This document shows positions 1-12,111 of a stretch of 64,000 nucleotides of DNA, piece by piece. The stretch comes from Aphelenchoides besseyi. Taxonomy: Eukaryota > Nematoda > Chromadorea > Rhabditida > Aphelenchoididae. Positions within the stretch are counted from its first letter, which is position 1; every line of letters starts with the position of its first letter. A model generated the notes under the pieces. It did no database searches, was not told where the DNA came from, and saw only the letters and a list, made by a program, of their open reading frames with translations. The stretch lies in assembly GCA_024699855.1 (NCBI GenBank), contig JAMPIQ010000003.1, positions 6,510,001-6,574,000 on the forward strand, given 5' to 3'. A program made the position numbers and the translations under genes.

Positions 1-1325
1 CTAATGGATTTTTTCGCGCCCCAAACCAGTTGGCTGAAACAGTTCTTTCGTATATGATACTTACGTAACAAACCAACTAGTACGCTTACAAAACTCGTTA
101 CATTCCTGTACTGCAAATCAATTTGATCTCTAAAGTTAGTTCGACCAATCAGTTCGAAAAGCGACCCGGAAACCACGTGGTGAAATTTTTACTAAGAACC
201 GCGGTCGCTCGAGATTCCAACTCTCGGTCCTCTACGAGTCATCACGATTGCTTTCTGACCGCCGGCTATAGCAGTCGGGAAGCAGCCAAATCGGGACGCG
301 TTTCATATTTGCGAAAACGTCGTCGCGGGTGTCTTCTTCCTCGTTCTGCAACACATCTGTTGATCCGGTTTGAAAAGCGTTGGGGTGTTAATGACAAAAA
401 GGTCAACAAGTCCGCGGTAGTTGTTTTTCAGTGAACCCTTTCGACAGCTTCGGGTTGTTTTTGAATCAGTGTTGTTGGCCGAAAGACAAGCGAAAAGGTC
501 CACTGAAGAGTTTGTTGATCGAATTGCGTAATTTGTGTTTGAGTCATCCGTGCATAAAAACAACTCTTTACGATGATTTTCGCTTTTTAATTGTGATTAT
601 CAATCGAGTTGTTGATTCTTTATCAGCGAAATGAAACGGTTTTAGAGTCTCGCAGAGAGCGTTGATTGGAGAGAGTTACTGCAACGATCAAACAACTTTT
701 CTTGTCTGCGCTTTTTGAATGTAAATCTTAGCTTTCGTTTCAACACTTCTAATCGATTGTTGAAGTTCTGTTGAAATTCTAGTATGAAACACGGTGAAGC
801 TATTAATCATTTGCCGACACTAATTACTCTGCTTAAACGACCACTACGCGGTTTCCCGCCAAATTGCGCGACCCATTACAACGTTTCTTTAACCGCAGTT
901 TCCGAATGACCAAAAACAAAGCAGTGAATCCATTCGTTTTCGTTACACGTTTACGATTCTTTCGCACAACAACTACAAGGGTACCTCATGCGAATTCTTT
1001 GATTATTGTCACGGGTGTGCAATTTTCGCTACTTCTCCAATCTGCTCTCCGGATTTCACTTTCGTTGACCTGAAGCGTCGGACGCCTTTCACGATCGTCG
1101 CTTTCACCTCATCCGCACGCTTCGCCGTTTGTACGGAATCCAATTTTAAACAATCCGCCAAACATTGCGCCCAAATTCACGATGTTTTGCGCGTGTGATC
1201 GAAGCGAGGAATTGCACAGCATCCTCCGCTCTATCCGTTCAAATTTGTCTGCAACAAAACTTTCAATTAGTTCAACAAAATCCGAATAGGACACTTATGA
1301 TCTCTTGTTCATTGTTTATTTTCAG
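1..1325. other. Upstream region of SPSB gene A, no supported gene
   Basis: No open frame here gives a recognisable protein. Overlapping short frames on both strands between 120 and 640 lack known motifs and lie in a locally GC-richer patch, which could be 5' UTR or promoter of the plus-strand SPSB gene. A polypyrimidine run ending in CAG at 1321-1325 looks like a splice acceptor, so at least one further upstream exon of that gene probably lies in this interval. I cannot place it. Confidence 0.4.
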
Positions 1326-4137
1326 CGTCACCGGAGAGTTCAGACGGAGTGAACTTAATCAACGGCCAATGGCACGTCGAACCATCGACATCAACTAATC
1401 CAACGAATCTTTCCTTCCTGTCGAACAATCTACTTCAAAACAAGGCGGAGATCGCTGGCCAACAAACCGCCAATTTGAACGATCCAAACTTCGGAACTTC
1501 GAATCGACACTTTGTCCAATCCCCTTCTGTTGTTAGCAACGGCACTCTACCTTCCGAACATACGTTAAATCAACAGACCGCAGTTTTTCACAACCTTATT
1601 GTCGGTGGAACTAATTTTGCCGCCACTTCGGCTCTCAATGGCCAACCGATTGCTCAAAGTTCACCAATCCAACGTCGCGGTCGTCGTTTCTCTCATCATC
1701 AATCAGCAATTGCACAAGCAAACGGGTCGCCATTAAGTTCCGCTCTACAACAATCGGCAAGTGCGAATTCGACTCCGCACCGTCAGAAAGCAGCTGGACG
1801 AACTCCAACTCTTCAGCAGGTAAGAAATAAGCGGTTTTGTTTAACAAACGTAACCAACTTGTTCACTTGACATATTTGAACCTTTTGACTGTTCGCTCAA
1901 TTAAAATCAGGTGTAAATGAAAAGCAAAAAGTCAACATGATCTCAGAATGTGATCACTTAAATTTGAGTCCGACTCTTGATAAGATAGGAAGAGGTTTCG
2001 AGAGAGCGTTCTGTTTAATCGAGTGGTCATAAATGCAAGTTGGATTGACGTTTTTATTGTTCTTGTCGTCCAATTTAAATTGAACTTTGCGTACTCACGA
2101 TAACGACGATGTTTGGCACCAAAACCTAAACAATCGCATTTTTGATCATTCAAGAAAAACGCTCCGATAAACGCGATCTTGACCCGCGGTTTCAATGTCA
2201 AGATCACGACTATCCGTTGACCTTAAACGTGAAATCGGGACTCACTGCAAAAATCGCTTCCGTTTCCGATGCACATCGTTCACGACCCGTGTTGATAAGC
2301 GGCGCAGATGATCGTGAGTCCGTTGGGGCGACAGTTCGATTTTCTACGCCCCAATTTGCTCGTCACTATCAGTTGATCGGTTTTTGCTCTTCACTTGTTT
2401 TTTTGTTGTGTTCCATACTTGCGTTTATAATCCGCAAGTCGAATTGTGAAACGCCAAGTCAACTAACTTCTATTTTCGACCACTTCCCAACGTCGATTCA
2501 AATGGCAACACCTTGCGTATTCTTTCTGGCTACAACAATTCTCACCACCTCGATTATTCTCGTACGTTTCACATTCTGCAGACAAACACGTTCACTACGA
2601 AGGAGCGTGTGATCATTAGTGTTGTGATCGAAACAGAAGAATTGAAAAACAAAAAGAATGATGAATTCAAAACTTTCGGATTGTCAAGCAGCATCGATCT
2701 CAGACGGAAAACAGCGGGAAGCTAAAAGCAAAAAAACGACGTCAAGTGGTAATCATATAAACTTATTGGCTAGAAAACTTCTTGAATTTGTCTTCAAACC
2801 CCGAAGATATTTGTATTCGATTATTGACACTAAAATTTTAGATTGGTCGAAATCTGATCGAATTCGCTCGTGCAAGTACTCCGCGTATTCAACGACGAAT
2901 GCAGACGAGCAAACCGGACGGCGAATCGACTTCCACCCACTCGGTTCCACTTCTGTACGGTCACAACAACGGTGCTTCAATGATCGCTGGATCTCGTCGT
3001 ATGCCGTTACAACAACAACACGCAAACAACTCGCCGATTAAGTCCCAATCGTTGGCCAATGAAACCGCTGGACGAATCTCGCCCGCACATCCCACGTTTC
3101 TGAACGCCGACTTCTTGGATGAGGGTCAACGGCCGAGTAAACTAGATGTTCTGCTTCAAATGAACGAACCAACGGCACGAGAAATGGAAAAACACGCGTG
3201 GAATCCCGACGATCGATCGCTGAATATCTATGTCAAGGAAGACGATCGTTTGACACTTCATCGACATCCGGTCGCTCAAAGCACCGATTGTATTCGAGGT
3301 CGTGTTGGTTACTCACGCGGTTTTCATGTGTGGCAGATTGTTTGGCCTCATAGACAACGTGGAACTCATGCGGTTATTGGCGTTGCAACAAAACAAGCGG
3401 GTCTTCACGCTCCGGGTTATTCGTCACTAGTCGGTTCGTCGGGAGAAAGCTACGGTTGGGATATCAGTAAGTCTATTAGAATATTAAACACAACATTATT
3501 TCTCTCTATTTAGCTCGAAATCAATGTTTGCATGATTCGAAGAATACGAGTCCGTGGGTTTATCCCAATCCGAATCTTGTCGGAGATCGTTTTACAGCAC
3601 CAGAAAGGCTGTATTGTATTCTGGACATGGATGAGGGATATTTGGCTTTTGCTACCGAAGATCGTTATCTGGGAGTTGCATTTAGAGGAATTCGTGGTCA
3701 GATCTTGTATCCCGTCGTCTGTGCTGTTTGGGGTCATTGCGAGATTACGATGCGATATTTGGGTTCATTAGAACGTAGGTTTTTGGTTTTTACTTCTTTC
3801 ACTTTTGTTTCCACTAGCATGAAGAACAAATTTCTTACGTAGGTTAGAAATTCGCTTACGAGTGGCCGCGTTGTTGTGTTGCGACGTTTGCCGCTTGTGA
3901 GCTCAATAGTTTTTCGCTCAAATGTCAAAACTTGTGAATTTGCATTTATGTCGATTGATGTTGATGCTCAATTTTCTAATCGTTTCAATTTCAGCCGAAC
4001 CACGGGGTCTTATGGACATTTGTCGACGAACCATTCGACTGAAAATGGGACCGGAACGAATCAACCAAGTGGATTCGTTACATCTCCCAACTTCACTCAA
4101 AGACTACGTGTTGTTTCGCCAACGCTATCGATTCTAA
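1326..4137 (+). CDS. SPRY domain-containing SOCS box protein, SPSB1/4 (gustavus) family, copy A
   Basis: SPSB proteins are substrate receptors of Cullin-5/Elongin BC ubiquitin ligases; the SPRY (B30.2) domain binds the target and the C-terminal SOCS box binds Elongin. Readable exons are 1326-1819, 2842-3466, 3514-3774 and 3995-4137; they join in frame. Exon 1 is Gln/Asn/Ser-rich and has no family match. The SPRY domain runs from about 3195 to 3774 with family signatures [38 protein letters not shown] and [10 protein letters not shown]. The SOCS-box part follows (MDICRRTIR, then [13 protein letters not shown]) and ends at the stop at 4135-4137. The second exon keeps a motif (GRNLIEFAR) shared with copy B at 57-58 kb. 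The true start is not certain because exon 1 begins at an acceptor and opens in phase 2. Confidence 0.85.
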
Positions 4138-4607
4138 ATCTCGTGCGTCATCTCCAAAGCATCTCGGTTATTCGACCAATCAAAGTTGCCTTTCACTCCA
4201 TGAACTTTCACAAATTTTTACTTTTTTTTGTATTACTTTTTTCCCTTGTTTTGATTGGTTTTATAGTGCAACGATTGCCTTCTACCCAAACTCAGGTCCT
4301 ACGAATTCTCACTTCTAGTTTGCCGCTTTATCCACTTCATTTCTTGAGTTGGACTAAGAACGTCTCCTCCGTTCGAATTCCGGTAATATTGTAATTGACT
4401 CTTGTTTTCTTGATGTATTGCTAACCTTCTATCCTTTTTTGAAACGTAAATCAGCGTGTCTGATGGTCGATCGCAAAATAAAGAACCAACGCTACTTACT
4501 ATCCAACATAAACATTCATCCAAACAAAACAACTTTTTATTCAACGAACACATAATTTCGATTAAAAACAGAAATCTCATTCGAAAAGAATTACACTACG
4601 CATGTAC

Positions 4608-5731
4608 TTATGTAAACGAGACCTTGTCTGCAGGCAAATGTCCAATATCTCCAATAGAACGAACTGATACATGGCCGTTAGGACGAATGACAATCCAAGT
4701 AATACTTGAATTACCCAATGACATTCGAAGCCAACCTTCAGGTGGAAATTGCATTGCTCTGAATTCGTATTCAATTACTAGTTCAGTGATTATGTCCCTT
4801 ACCGACAAATGAAATAGCGAATTACATTTGCATGACAAACCACAAGTTCGTAACTATCTTTTTGTTGACGTGGTGAAGCCCGATGAATGTAACGACGAAA
4901 AGCAGCTTCAATTCGCGCGCTGTCAGTAGCAAACTTCTCAAATCAACGTTTTTCTTGGTAAGTATCTATCGAACAATTACCTTGTATTGTGGACGCCAAT
5001 GATGTACGGGAGGTTCTGGAATATATGGAGCACCTAAAATGGGATACCTGTTGTTCACTTGTTTATTAAGCTTATTACCTTCTTCTAACAACGAGTCACT
5101 TTTCGATTGAATGGGAGCCATCTGTTCCATCATAATGTTGGCCGTTTCTGTAGCACGTGTCATTGTGGAGTAGATCACGTTATCAAACTTTTTCTCGTCC
5201 ATAGCAATTCGTTTTCCCAATAAACGAGCTTGTTCACGACCTGAAGTTTAAATTGAAAATGATTTACAACTATCACTTACCCAAATCGGTTAAATGTTTG
5301 GTCTCCGATTCCAAATGATACTTAAAAAGCAATCGATTTTAAAACCTTAATAGAAATGGATTACCTGTCCATGGCGAATCAAAAAGATGTGACGAGTTGC
5401 CGTTGGTTTAGCTTCTTCCAGAAGTTTTTTTCGAGTTGCTTCGTCAGCTTTGTTGTAAGCGTCTGCCTCAACAACGCATAAAGGATCACGAAAATCCCAA
5501 TTGTAGTCCCTGTAATACTTCTTCAATGCTTATAATAACCATCCTATAATACCATGCACGTCGTGGAAACATGTCTGTGTCATGGCCAGCCGCTATTGAA
5601 CTGTAAGCTGGCGGAGGCTCGTTGATAAGCTGAGCAGCTCGAACTCGAAGATCATCTCGATAATAAACAGCACTACCAGCAACCAAAGCGACACCAACAC
5701 CACTACTGTACTTGACAATACGTGCAAACAT
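4608..5731 (-). CDS. PGAM5-type mitochondrial Ser/Thr protein phosphatase
   Basis: PGAM5 is a histidine-phosphatase-fold enzyme of the mitochondrial membrane that dephosphorylates protein Ser/Thr/His. Exon 1 (from ATG at 5731) starts with a hydrophobic, probably membrane-anchoring segment ([13 protein letters not shown]). The catalytic RHG appears in HIFLIRHGQ near 5380-5400, immediately before an intron. Later exons give the [18 protein letters not shown] and [11 protein letters not shown] segments, the [12 protein letters not shown] motif, then [16 protein letters not shown] and the C-terminal [14 protein letters not shown] and [17 protein letters not shown] segments. All match PGAM5 in order over about six exons with introns near 40 nt. 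It is tail-to-tail with SPSB copy A and head-to-tail behind CHERP. Confidence 0.9.
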
Positions 5732-5889
5732 AACAACTGCAATCTGTTATCGTTCATTTCGTATGTTTATCCAAAATAATCACTTTCAAAAATGGCTTAT
5801 GACCATGAAAAAGATAATCAAGCGTTTGTATATAACCAAGATTTAATGTTTAAAAAATAACAATAATATACAATAATACGATTAAGGTA

Positions 5890-8133
5890 TTAATCCAAAC
5901 CAAATCTCGATTGACCCGTTTGTTTCAATAGCGCAAATCCCGATGATTTCGGATGTTGATCCATCAACTTTTCGTTCTCATCGTCTCTACAACAAAAATT
6001 GAATGCCAAAAGAAACATAAAAACTTACTCTTCCATCTGAACTAAAACTTCCACCTTGCCAACCCATTTTTTTCATCAAATGAGCTCCACGATTATCGTC
6101 TTTTTGTAACGACATCTCCGACTTCTTATGGTCGTTTGCTCCGAAAGGTCTAAACATCAGAAATATTGCTGCTTATGTTTAAACAACTCACTTAAAGAAG
6201 CCGGATGTTGCACCAAAACTCGGGCGAGAATCTGGAGACGGAGAACGAGATCGACTTAGTGGTCGACGTGTTCTTGTTCGACTCTCATCTTCTGGTGACA
6301 ACGATGGTGAAGAACGAGCTGAAGAACTGCTATCTGATGGTGGCCGAAGTACTCTGTCAACTTCCAGTGGCTCTTGAAGTCGATTGGTGATTGCGTCTTC
6401 GAACGTTTTGCCATCAGCTTTCATCTGTTCAATCAGTTTATGTTTGTACTGATGCTTAAGAGCGTAAAAGTCAGCGAGTCCGTTAATCTCCCATCCATCG
6501 CTAAATCAATTCAATTTTCTGAATTCAAATTAATAGAATCAACCTGTCAATGTTGCTTATGTGCGCATTTTGTTGAAACGCGTAGAACCGTTCGAATGCT
6601 GTTTTTAGTCTCTCAGTTATGGCAGTTGGAACCGGAAGTCGGAGATTGTTGGGATTCAGAGGCTCAAACTAAAATTATTTATTTTCGTAGATAATTTGAC
6701 CATTACCTTAACACTTTCTGGTGGAATTAATGGAACCATCATTCCGGCAGGAAGTTCGTAGTACGGAGCTTTCGGAATGAATTTTTCTTTGGATAACTGA
6801 TTTCCGAGTCGTGAACGTTCAGCTCGTAATTCTGTATTTTGAGATTAGAAAGTCCTGACAGATAACTGACCTTTAATGCCATTAATTTGTCTTTGCAAAT
6901 TTGCAATCTCAGCAAGAATATGATTTTCGTACTCGAAATGTTGTCTTTGATAGTTCGTGTACGTGGTTTGAAGTTCATTTTCCACCTCGTTGACTATTTT
7001 GATCTTTTCAGCGGCTATTGTTGCTTCCTCTGTGGCCATAACACTCGTGTGGTCTGCAAGTTGCTAAAATAAAATATATTTGGTTAATCAAGATGTCAAT
7101 TACTTTGTAACAATGTTCGTCGAAATACTTGTATTTCTCCCAAACAGCAACCAATTTTTCCAACTTGTCCGAAAGTGTTTCAATGACCGCAGCATGACAA
7201 TAAAGTTTAGGAACGTAGCGCGAAAGCATTTGTCGTGTGCTATCAAGACGTTGTCTTTGACTGAATATAATATTAAAAAGAAACAACGAAATCAAATTAC
7301 CAAAAATAAGCCCAATCATTGATGAGGTAAAGAAGATGAAGTCGAAGATTACCGGGCGTTTCATCGATCCGACATCTAAAATCAACATCTAATCACTAGC
7401 ATACTGAAGGACTTACCGATGTAACAAGTAAGAAAGAATGATCTCTCGTTTTTGGTCGGTATCACAATTCTCGGAAATCCAATGTTTACATTTGCTGATA
7501 TGCTCTTTGCTTCCACTGATTGCCAAATGATCGATCATTTGCATGAAAACGTCGTAATTCAGTCCAACACGATTCAACATCGATACGATTTTTTCGGTTT
7601 CTTGTAGTTGAAAAAGTTTGTCTACTTGTTGCTGAAGACAATAATCAGGCGGATTCGATAAACAGAAAACTTACTCGCTTTGAGTCCTTCATTGAATCGT
7701 GATGAGCTTGCAAATTTTTTTCGCTTTCTGCAATTTGATTCCGAAGAGTTTGGATTTGGCTTTCGATTGCTTCGATTTCCGGATCCGGCTGCGATGTTGA
7801 AGCGGGTTGATGGCCTTGACGGACATTCATTTCAGCGGGAGGTGCAGATGTGTTAGCTGATTCAGCTAATTTTCTGACTGCAAAGAAGAAGATAACGAAA
7901 AATTGATTGCACTTACGATTGTTAATCTCCAAAGCCAGTCGATCTTTGTAGTAAAAGTGACCGACTCCACCAAACAAAAAGCTCATGCGCGGATTACCAA
8001 CGTTGTTGCGTCTTGTAGCCTCCTCAGCGTTGGGTCCGTTGCTTGCTAAAAAGCTCAACTATGGGCAACAAAGCGGATTTGGACGCCTACCGACGAAAAC
8101 GGCAAACCGATCGATCGCCGCTCTCAATTCCAT
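5890..8133 (-). CDS. CHERP-like splicing factor (SURP, CID, SR-rich tail)
   Basis: CHERP is a spliceosome-associated protein of the U2 snRNP/SR140 group, despite its name (calcium homeostasis endoplasmic reticulum protein). The start is ATG at 8131-8133; an intron follows after 16 codons. The SURP module reads NPRMSFLFGGVGHFYYKDRLALE. The CID follows at 7600-7080, with MFMQMIDHLAISGSKEHI-like and LVAVWEKYKYFDEHCY segments. A coiled coil (7060-6850), a PYYELPAGMMVPL motif near 6760, a PNNLRLPVP segment and WEINGLADFYALK are all in the order seen in animal CHERP. A short RS-rich stretch lies near 6190-6340. The terminal G-patch is reduced: LMKKMGWQGG is present but the following glycine-rich core is not recognisable. 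The protein is much shorter than vertebrate CHERP because the long Pro-rich centre is missing. Confidence 0.85.
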
Positions 8134-8397
8134 ATCTAAAGCTTTTGATTGAAAACAACGGATATTTTTAGACATTACCTTCAGGTGCATTGCTTTGAAA
8201 AGACATCGTCCATTCGAGGAACAAAAACTAAAATTTTTACTCAGCAGCTAATGGAAATTTTCGCGGAGTTTTCGCAGCAAACAAGAAAAATCAACATTGG
8301 GAAACTGAGTGCACATCAAATTTCAAATTTCGTGTCGCCTTTCAATTTCGCAACTAGTTTTACATTTCAATCAGTTTTGAAAAACTAGTCGTGAATA

Positions 8398-11300
8398 ATG
8401 TCCAATTACTTTTTTCCAAACGAGTCACAGGACACTCAATTGGCAAGACAGAGTGTGAGCTTGTCGTCGCGTAAGGCGGCTCGCGAGTTTCATTTCTCGA
8501 CTTTGTGCAATTTTCTCAACGATCATGAAGGAAAAGTACGGCAAAAGGAGTTTGACGAGTTGATTAGAAAATTCAACAACACCATTGACGTGAGTGATGA
8601 GACGCCGGAACAGAAAAAAGATGCTGGACAATCGTATTCTCCGTTTCTTTTGGTTCGCTTGTTAATTCCGACTTTCGATCGACGAAAACCTTATATGACA
8701 CCAGTAAACTTATTACTATCATCTTTTTAATTGTCTCAAATTTTCAGCGTTATTTGCGAAAACTATTGGAGAACTTTGTTCAAGACGCATTCCCGGTAAG
8801 TGGTCGACTTTCAATCACATTTTTTTCTTAAAGGTTAAAGAGCTTTCTGCCGAAGAGTATGCAAAATTTGTCTCAAAAAACTATCCCGGCACATCGAAAG
8901 GTCTTACCATTGACGACATTAACAAGGAACTCGATTCGTTGGCGTTTGATCGCCCGAAACGTAAGCAACAGCTCACTCGAACCTCTTATAGATCTTGTTT
9001 TTAGGAGCTGCAACTATGGAATATTTGTGCAAACATATGTCCAGTGTTGAATTGAAATGGTTCTTTTATCTTTTGTTCAAGGAAATTTCGGACAAGATTG
9101 TTGGTCAAGTTAAAGGAGCAAGTATCCTCTTGAACTATTTGTCACCAAAAGCTAGACAGCTCTATCAAGCTGGAGTGAATTTAATGTCCATTTGTATTGG
9201 CGCTTTCCAAGCTGGTGATTCGAAAGAAGCAATGGTCAGCAGTGTGATTCTTGGAAAACCGGTCTTGCCGATGCTCTTGGCGAAAATCACGTGCGACGAG
9301 GAAGGAACTTTAAAGGTGTGAAATGGATGGTTTTGATTTATATTAGACTTTAGATTATTAAACATTGTGGTCGTCCGTTTTACTTGGAAACCAAATACGA
9401 TGGTGAACACTTTTTGGTTCATCGTATCTGCGGAGAAAACTACTCGTATTTTACACGCAAAGGAAATGACTACAGCAAACACTTTGGCGTGAATTCGAGT
9501 AGCGGATTCTCCGCTCGTTTGCATCCATGCTTTCTCGACGATGTCGAACAATGCGTTTTGGACTGTGAACTTGTGGTTTGGGATCGAGAGAACAAGCGTA
9601 TTCGTAAGGAATCTGCATTGTTGTTTTAAAGTACAGTTTCAATTTTAGATGGAAAGAATCGTGAAACGGAGACACGACGAGTGATGGACGTGAAATTTCT
9701 GGAAGACAACGATCCACGATTTCAACGGGCCATTGTAGTACTCGACGTTCTTCTTTTGAATCACGAGAGTTACTTCGACGAGCCGCTGGAAAAACGGTTG
9801 GAAATTTTGAAAACGCGAGTCTTTAAAGACAATTTGGATTCTTCTACAATTCAGATCTCTAAACAAATCGAATGCTCAAAAATGTGAATCAAATAAGTGG
9901 ATTTGTGTATCTATTGAATTGCTTTCAGCGAACAATTTCGCAATTTTTACACTGAACATTTGAAGAACGGCGAAGAAGGAATTGTAATCAAAGTGAGTAT
10001 GAAAGCGTTTGGCATATAAACAGTATTCTTCCTAGGGTAAGAATACGACCTATCATTTCGGCGAGCGAATGGCTCGTCACGGATGGTTCAAAGTGAAGCC
10101 GGATTATGGTGCACGATTGACTTTGGATCTTGCGGTTGTTGGTGTTCGATATGAGAATATGGAACGACAGAAATTTCGATCGTTTCTCGTTGCCGCTCTC
10201 ACAAGTTGGTTTTCCTTTATCGCCATTCATTAATTGTTTCCTTCAGACGACGAAAAATACCGTATAATTGGTGGTATTCAAGCCTCACTCAAGAAGACCG
10301 AATTGGAGCGTTTGTTCGATCAATTGCAAGTCAAAGAGATGGGACTCGAACAGTGTCCCGTTTGGCTGGAAGGATACACAAATAACCGCACAACTCTCTA
10401 TGTCAACTGGGAATGTATAAGTGTTGTTGAAGTCAAAGCCTCTGGTCTCATCAACGGGAAATTGCAATTCCCGGCGATCACAGGGCTTCGATTGGACAAA
10501 TTTAACAATGAGATTAGTTTATATTCAGAAGTAATGTCCTATGAAGGAGTAAGTTCGTTCTTGTTCGATGTCCACGAAATGTTTCTTTAGAAATTGCGAG
10601 AACGTAAACGTTTCCAACCACAAGATTTTTTCGTTCTACAACGAACGAAACGTCGACGTGCGGTTTTAGCTGCGGGTTTGTCCAAATCCGCGGCAATCTT
10701 AAGAAAGAAATATGCACATACTCAACTGAAAGGAATTCGTGTTGTTGTTTTCGATGATACGCCAAAAAGAAAGCTTTTGGATCAATGTCGATTGAACGTT
10801 AGGGAGTTGGGTGCCGAATTAGTTGAAAATTACGGTAAACAAATCAGTCTGTTGGTTCTCCATTTTGTTTTTAGTTGATGGAGTGAAATTTGCGGTATCG
10901 GTGAATCCAAAGGGCCTTACAACGAAAGCTTACATTCAAAAAGACGTCTTGCACATTGTCTCCGGTTCATGGGTGCAACGTTGTGTTGATGCCAAGAAGA
11001 TTTTGCCATGGTGTGTTTTCTTGTGGAAATTCATTTGATGAAGAACGTTTAGGCAAGAAGATGAAATGATTCACAATTGTGTTGGAGCAGAATTTGACTT
11101 GTTTACCGTCAACGACGAAGGAACATCCCTTTTAACTACGGATCAAGACCAACACGAAGATCAGCCGGCAGTCGTTCCAACAGTTCAACAAACAACTGCA
11201 ACAGAACAACCGATGAATGAAGTAGAAACCGCAGTCGAACGGGAACTTTTGATCGATCAAACACCTGATGCGGAAATTCAACTCGCCGTGAAAGATGAAT

Positions 11301-11799
11301 ACGACGATCGTCTTCAGTCATACGCTGTGGACGGTGAGCCATTTGTCAACGATGATGAAGAAGACGATGCCACTCGATCGACAACTAGCAATGGAATTAT
11401 TGGCGCATTTGATCGTCAATCGTTAGAAGATGAGTTTCCAGCACCTGAAGATGATGCTCTCTTTGACGGCTTACAATTTTACTCACTTGGACACACGAGC
11501 GCAACAATGGACGCGGAATACAAGAAGAAGATTTTGACGAACGGTGGTGCCTTGGTCGATCAACTCGACGATCGCATTACTCATCTCTTCTTTGAGGAAA
11601 AGTGAGAACAATTGGTCGTAGAACATAAGTGCAAATACTTTTCAGATACGATTTCGACGCCGATCCGCATGAATTAATGCCGTGGTTAACAAAACACCAG
11701 TGGACATGGGTCTTCACAAACCGCCACTGGGTGGATCGGGCATTGGAAGAGAAGGAACGGTACTTGGAACCGGTTCCAATTTTAGAACTCAAAATCTGA
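8398..11799 (+). CDS. lig4: DNA ligase IV
   Basis: ATP-dependent DNA ligase that seals double-strand breaks in non-homologous end joining with XRCC4. Start ATG at 8398; about ten exons. The N-terminal DNA-binding domain (8400-9320) contains KWFFYLLFKEI and AREFHFSTLC-type helices. The nucleotidyltransferase core starts near 9360 with the active-site lysine in YLETKYDGEHF (KxDG motif), followed by CVLDCELVVWDR (motif III), then EEGIVIK (motif IV, near 9970) and ARHGWFKVKPDY (motif V, near 10070). BRCT 1 lies at about 10690-11010 (SGSWVQRCVD), an acidic linker at 11060-11500, and BRCT 2 at about 11510-11790 ending WVFTNRHWVDRALEE. Two BRCT domains after the core distinguish LIG4 from LIG1/LIG3. 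A polyadenylation signal (aataaa) lies near 11877. Confidence 0.92.
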
Positions 11800-12111
11800 T
11801 CGATGAACCGGTCTGACATTTTCGGATTCTCCTACGGTTACCAAGCTATGCTCATCCTTAATTTGTAGTATTCTCAAATAAACTCATTACGGTTCTAATA
11901 TCAGCAATCTAATAAGAAGAGAAACCGAATTGCCAAAATCTTTCCGCTTCTGAATCTCGACGCTCGTTCATTTGCCGGGCAAGTTTTGAAAGTGTATTTT
12001 GGCATTCTGTTTCATAAGCATTGCTTGGCTCGTGAACATAGACTCCAGTTTTGTTTGCGAACTGAAGACGCAGCTTCTGCGTTCACAGCTGTCAAGATTC
12101 AGACCCGACGC

